64,000 nt of DNA from positions 62,001 through 126,000 of the forward strand of contig NZ_JAFKHE010000020.1 in assembly GCF_017307495.1 (NCBI RefSeq), written 5' to 3'. The notes beneath the pieces were generated by a model. It did not search any database. It was not told the origin of the DNA and saw only the letters and a program-made list of their open reading frames with translations. This DNA is from Devosia sp. (lineage in GTDB: Bacteria; Pseudomonadota; Alphaproteobacteria; Rhizobiales; Devosiaceae). The translations under genes and the position numbers were made by a program. Position 1 is the first letter of the stretch, and the number at the start of each line of letters is the position of its first letter. This document shows, one piece after another, positions 63,842 to 64,000 of the stretch.

Positions 63842-64000
63842 CTAGCCCAGCTTCGCCAGGGCGCCGGCCAGGGCCTCGACATCGCCGTTGATCCGCACCG
63901 TCTTCTGCCGGGCGGTTTCGCCGGAGACGAGGGTGATGGCGGACTTGGGGACGCCGAGCGCCTTGCCCAGCAGTGCGATCACCGCGGCGTTGGCCTTGCC
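63842..64000 (-). CDS. DUF167/YggU-family protein, 5'-truncated by window edge
   Basis: The C-terminal 52 residues of a small conserved protein: GKANAAVIALLGKALGVPKS, then AITLVSGETARQKTVRINGD and VEALAGALAKLG before the stop. The GKAN(A/E)AV and SGETARxKTVRI pattern is that of the DUF167/YggU family of about 100 residues, function unknown. The start lies beyond 64000. No homologous partner is visible; it sits 162 bases from the hppA start. Confidence 0.85.
   Translation of the reverse strand, partial: GKANAAVIALLGKALGVPKSAITLVSGETARQKTVRINGDVEALAGALAKLG

Overview
This window is GC-rich chromosomal DNA from an alphaproteobacterium, most likely of the order Hyphomicrobiales (Rhizobiales). The order is suggested by the block dapF-mtaB-ftsY-yciB(ispZ) next to ccmABCDG and acnA, by the ffh-rpsP-rimM-trmD-rplS block, by the small families DUF1127, DUF2794, DUF2934 and DUF3422, and by dispersed palindromic elements of the 'CCCCTCATCCGG...CACCTTCTCCCC' type common in that order. 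A Devosia-like genus is my guess from overall gene content and is not proven. I recognised no rRNA, tRNA, CRISPR array, insertion sequence or prophage. Layout: 1-5 kb holds a luciferase-like oxidoreductase, a TetR regulator, a homocysteine methyltransferase, a DUF1127 protein and a PLP decarboxylase. 5-7.5 kb holds leuB and leuD with a RidA protein between them. 7.6-13.2 kb is a periplasmic oxidation locus: a divergent PQQ alcohol dehydrogenase with a cytochrome-cL-like partner, three secreted proteins of unclear role, and a divergent LysR regulator. 13.4-17.4 kb has a cytochrome c, a DUF3422 membrane protein and a three-gene operon that looks like an uncommon ExbB/ExbD-type proton motor. 17.6-23.9 kb carries assorted single genes, including a 5'-3' exonuclease, an MFS exporter and an esterase. 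23.9-30.2 kb looks like a sugar-acid catabolic cluster: an SDR dehydrogenase, an APH-fold kinase, an enolase paralogue lacking a catalytic histidine, a LacI regulator and an IlvD/Edd dehydratase. 30.2-33.6 kb pairs a lone cyclic-nucleotide-binding domain with a CHASE2-adenylate cyclase. 33.9-42.5 kb has SelO, an RNA uracil methyltransferase flanked by two copies of one repeat, a D-2-hydroxyacid dehydrogenase, a PadR regulator with palindromic operators, a zinc-ribbon MBL protein and a nucleotidyltransferase-like protein. 42.6-47.6 kb is the ribosome/SRP block, interrupted by a cobalamin-riboswitch-controlled hupE. 49.3-56.9 kb is dapF/mtaB/ftsY/yciB and the cytochrome c maturation operon. 57-64 kb holds acnA, DUF1223, DUF2794, a potassium-independent proton pyrophosphatase and a DUF167 fragment at the edge. 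Working together: the ccm operon could mature the two c-type cytochromes seen here. The PQQ enzyme would pass electrons to the adjacent cytochrome. The cyclase and the CNB protein may form a signalling pair, although the CNB domain lacks the usual phosphate-binding arginine. The strongest candidates for undescribed biology are the motor-like operon (15409-17430), the kinase plus enolase-paralogue pair (24829-27136) and the divergent quinoprotein locus (8149-12094). At least four families of short palindromic elements sit between genes throughout.
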